Assembly (NCBI GenBank): GCA_964242925.1 | Contig: CAXTBW010000004.1 | Coordinates: 1-64,000, forward strand | Origin: LMUY01 sp964242925 | GTDB taxonomy: Bacteria > Pseudomonadota > Alphaproteobacteria > Acetobacterales > Acetobacteraceae | DNA length: 64,000 nucleotides | Reading direction: 5' to 3' | Shown: in pieces, positions 63,507 to 64,000 of the stretch | Layout of the letters: each line of letters starts with the position of its first letter | How positions within the stretch are numbered: the first letter of the stretch is position 1 | Translations under genes and position numbers: made by a program | Notes under the pieces: model-generated | What the model was told of the DNA's origin: nothing | The model's input: only the letters and a program-made list of their open reading frames with translations | Databases searched by the model: none

Positions 63507-64000
63507 CTACGCGGGGTCTTTCGCCGGCCCGTCTTTCGCCATCTCGCGGCTCGCGGTCTCCTCCAACTGGGCCTCGTTGCGCCGCAGCAGCACGATCGCC
63601 ACAACGATCACCACGGCCGCCGCCACCCCGAGCCCGATGCCGATCGGCCCGGCGATCTGCCGCACGGCGTTGCCCAGCAGATAGGCGGCGATGCCGTACG
63701 CGCTGGCCCAAACCACGCCGCCTACGGCGTTCCACAGCAGGAAGCTCTTCCACTCCATGTGGTTGGCGCCGGCCAGCAACGCTACGAAGGTGCGCAGGAT
63801 GGCGATGAAGCGGCCGATGAACACCACCTTGCCGCCGTGCCGCTTGAACAGATAGCGCCCGACGTCCAGCCGCTTGTCCGTCAGCCCGACATGCTTGCCG
63901 TAGCGGCGCAACAGCCGGAAGCCGGCCCAGCGGCCCATCAGGTAGCCGATATTGTCGCCCATAATCGCCCCGGCGATCGCCGCCGGCACCACGCCGTAGA
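63507..64000 (-). CDS. DedA-family membrane protein, N-terminus beyond window
   Basis: The visible 164 residues are the C-terminal part; the start lies past base 64000. The conserved DedA region includes GDNIGYLMGRWAGFRLLRRY and FIGRFIAILRTFVALLAGAN, with the key Arg residues. Membrane helices follow, then a basic-acidic tail (EETASREMAKDG). DedA proteins are lipid-flippase-like inner-membrane proteins needed for envelope integrity. Convergent with the orphan binding-protein gene. Confidence 0.9.
   Translation of the reverse strand, partial: YGVVPAAIAGAIMGDNIGYLMGRWAGFRLLRRYGKHVGLTDKRLDVGRYLFKRHGGKVVFIGRFIAILRTFVALLAGANHMEWKSFLLWNAVGGVVWASAYGIAAYLLGNAVRQIAGPIGIGLGVAAAVVIVVAIVLLRRNEAQLEETASREMAKDGPAKDPA

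Overview
The window is very GC-rich and almost fully coding. Genes are packed into short operons with 1-base TGATG or 4-base ATGA/GTGA/TTGA start-stop overlaps. Gene content (aapJQM-type amino-acid permease, minCDE, eno-ftsB, a Bpt-type aminoacyl-transferase, trmO, yraN, alphaproteobacterial-style dispersed palindromes) suggests an alphaproteobacterial chromosome. Rhodospirillales/Acetobacteraceae is my best guess, but this is inferred from content and not proven. No rRNA, tRNA, CRISPR array, prophage or intact insertion sequence was seen.

Layout. 1-6.8 kb: an M20 peptidase cut by the window edge, a lone molybdenum-hydroxylase large subunit, and a divergent hyuA-hyuB hydantoinase pair. 6.8-14.2 kb: a secreted unknown protein, a 2-hydroxyacid dehydrogenase coupled to an aminotransferase, a general amino-acid ABC importer (aapJ, aapQ, aapM, without its ATPase) and a divergent branched-chain aminotransferase. 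14.4-19.6 kb: an operon of aspartate dehydrogenase, an orphan TRAP-type binding protein, threonine aldolase and a class V aminotransferase, with a divergent dehalogenase-like/thioesterase pair. 19.6-25.4 kb: an amidohydrolase-livKHMGF operon. 25.5-26.3 kb: an enol-lactonase-like hydrolase.

26.4-37.6 kb is the centrepiece: an eleven-gene respiratory operon, actABCDEF (alternative complex III), a small membrane protein, then coxB-coxA-coxC-coxD for an A2-type caa3 oxidase. Together these encode a quinol-to-oxygen electron-transfer unit that bypasses a bc1 complex. 38.0-39.8 kb is minCDE. 39.9-46.1 kb holds trmO, an HxlR regulator with a ketopantoate-reductase-like gene, a lipoprotein esterase, enolase, ftsB, a tiny membrane ORF and bpt. 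46.1-51.3 kb holds a penicillin-acylase homologue, a gamma-glutamyltransferase homologue lacking its nucleophile, yraN and aroE. 51.5-54.9 kb is a thiolase/FadN-like beta-oxidation pair. 55-64 kb holds a small lipoprotein, dialkylglycine decarboxylase, a ThDP enzyme, a stand-alone RAM domain protein, a ModA-like binding protein, an MFS transporter, a PRC-barrel protein, a DoxX-like protein with an orphan Leu-type binding protein, and a DedA protein cut by the window edge.

The overall theme is uptake and breakdown of amino acids, amides and organic acids feeding an aerobic chain. I found no convincing wholly new system. The most unusual items are the complete ACIII-caa3 operon with its unnamed linker gene, two enzyme homologues with a replaced catalytic residue (Mo-hydroxylase and GGT-like), transporters lacking partner subunits, and two families of dispersed palindromic repeats sitting in nearly every gap.
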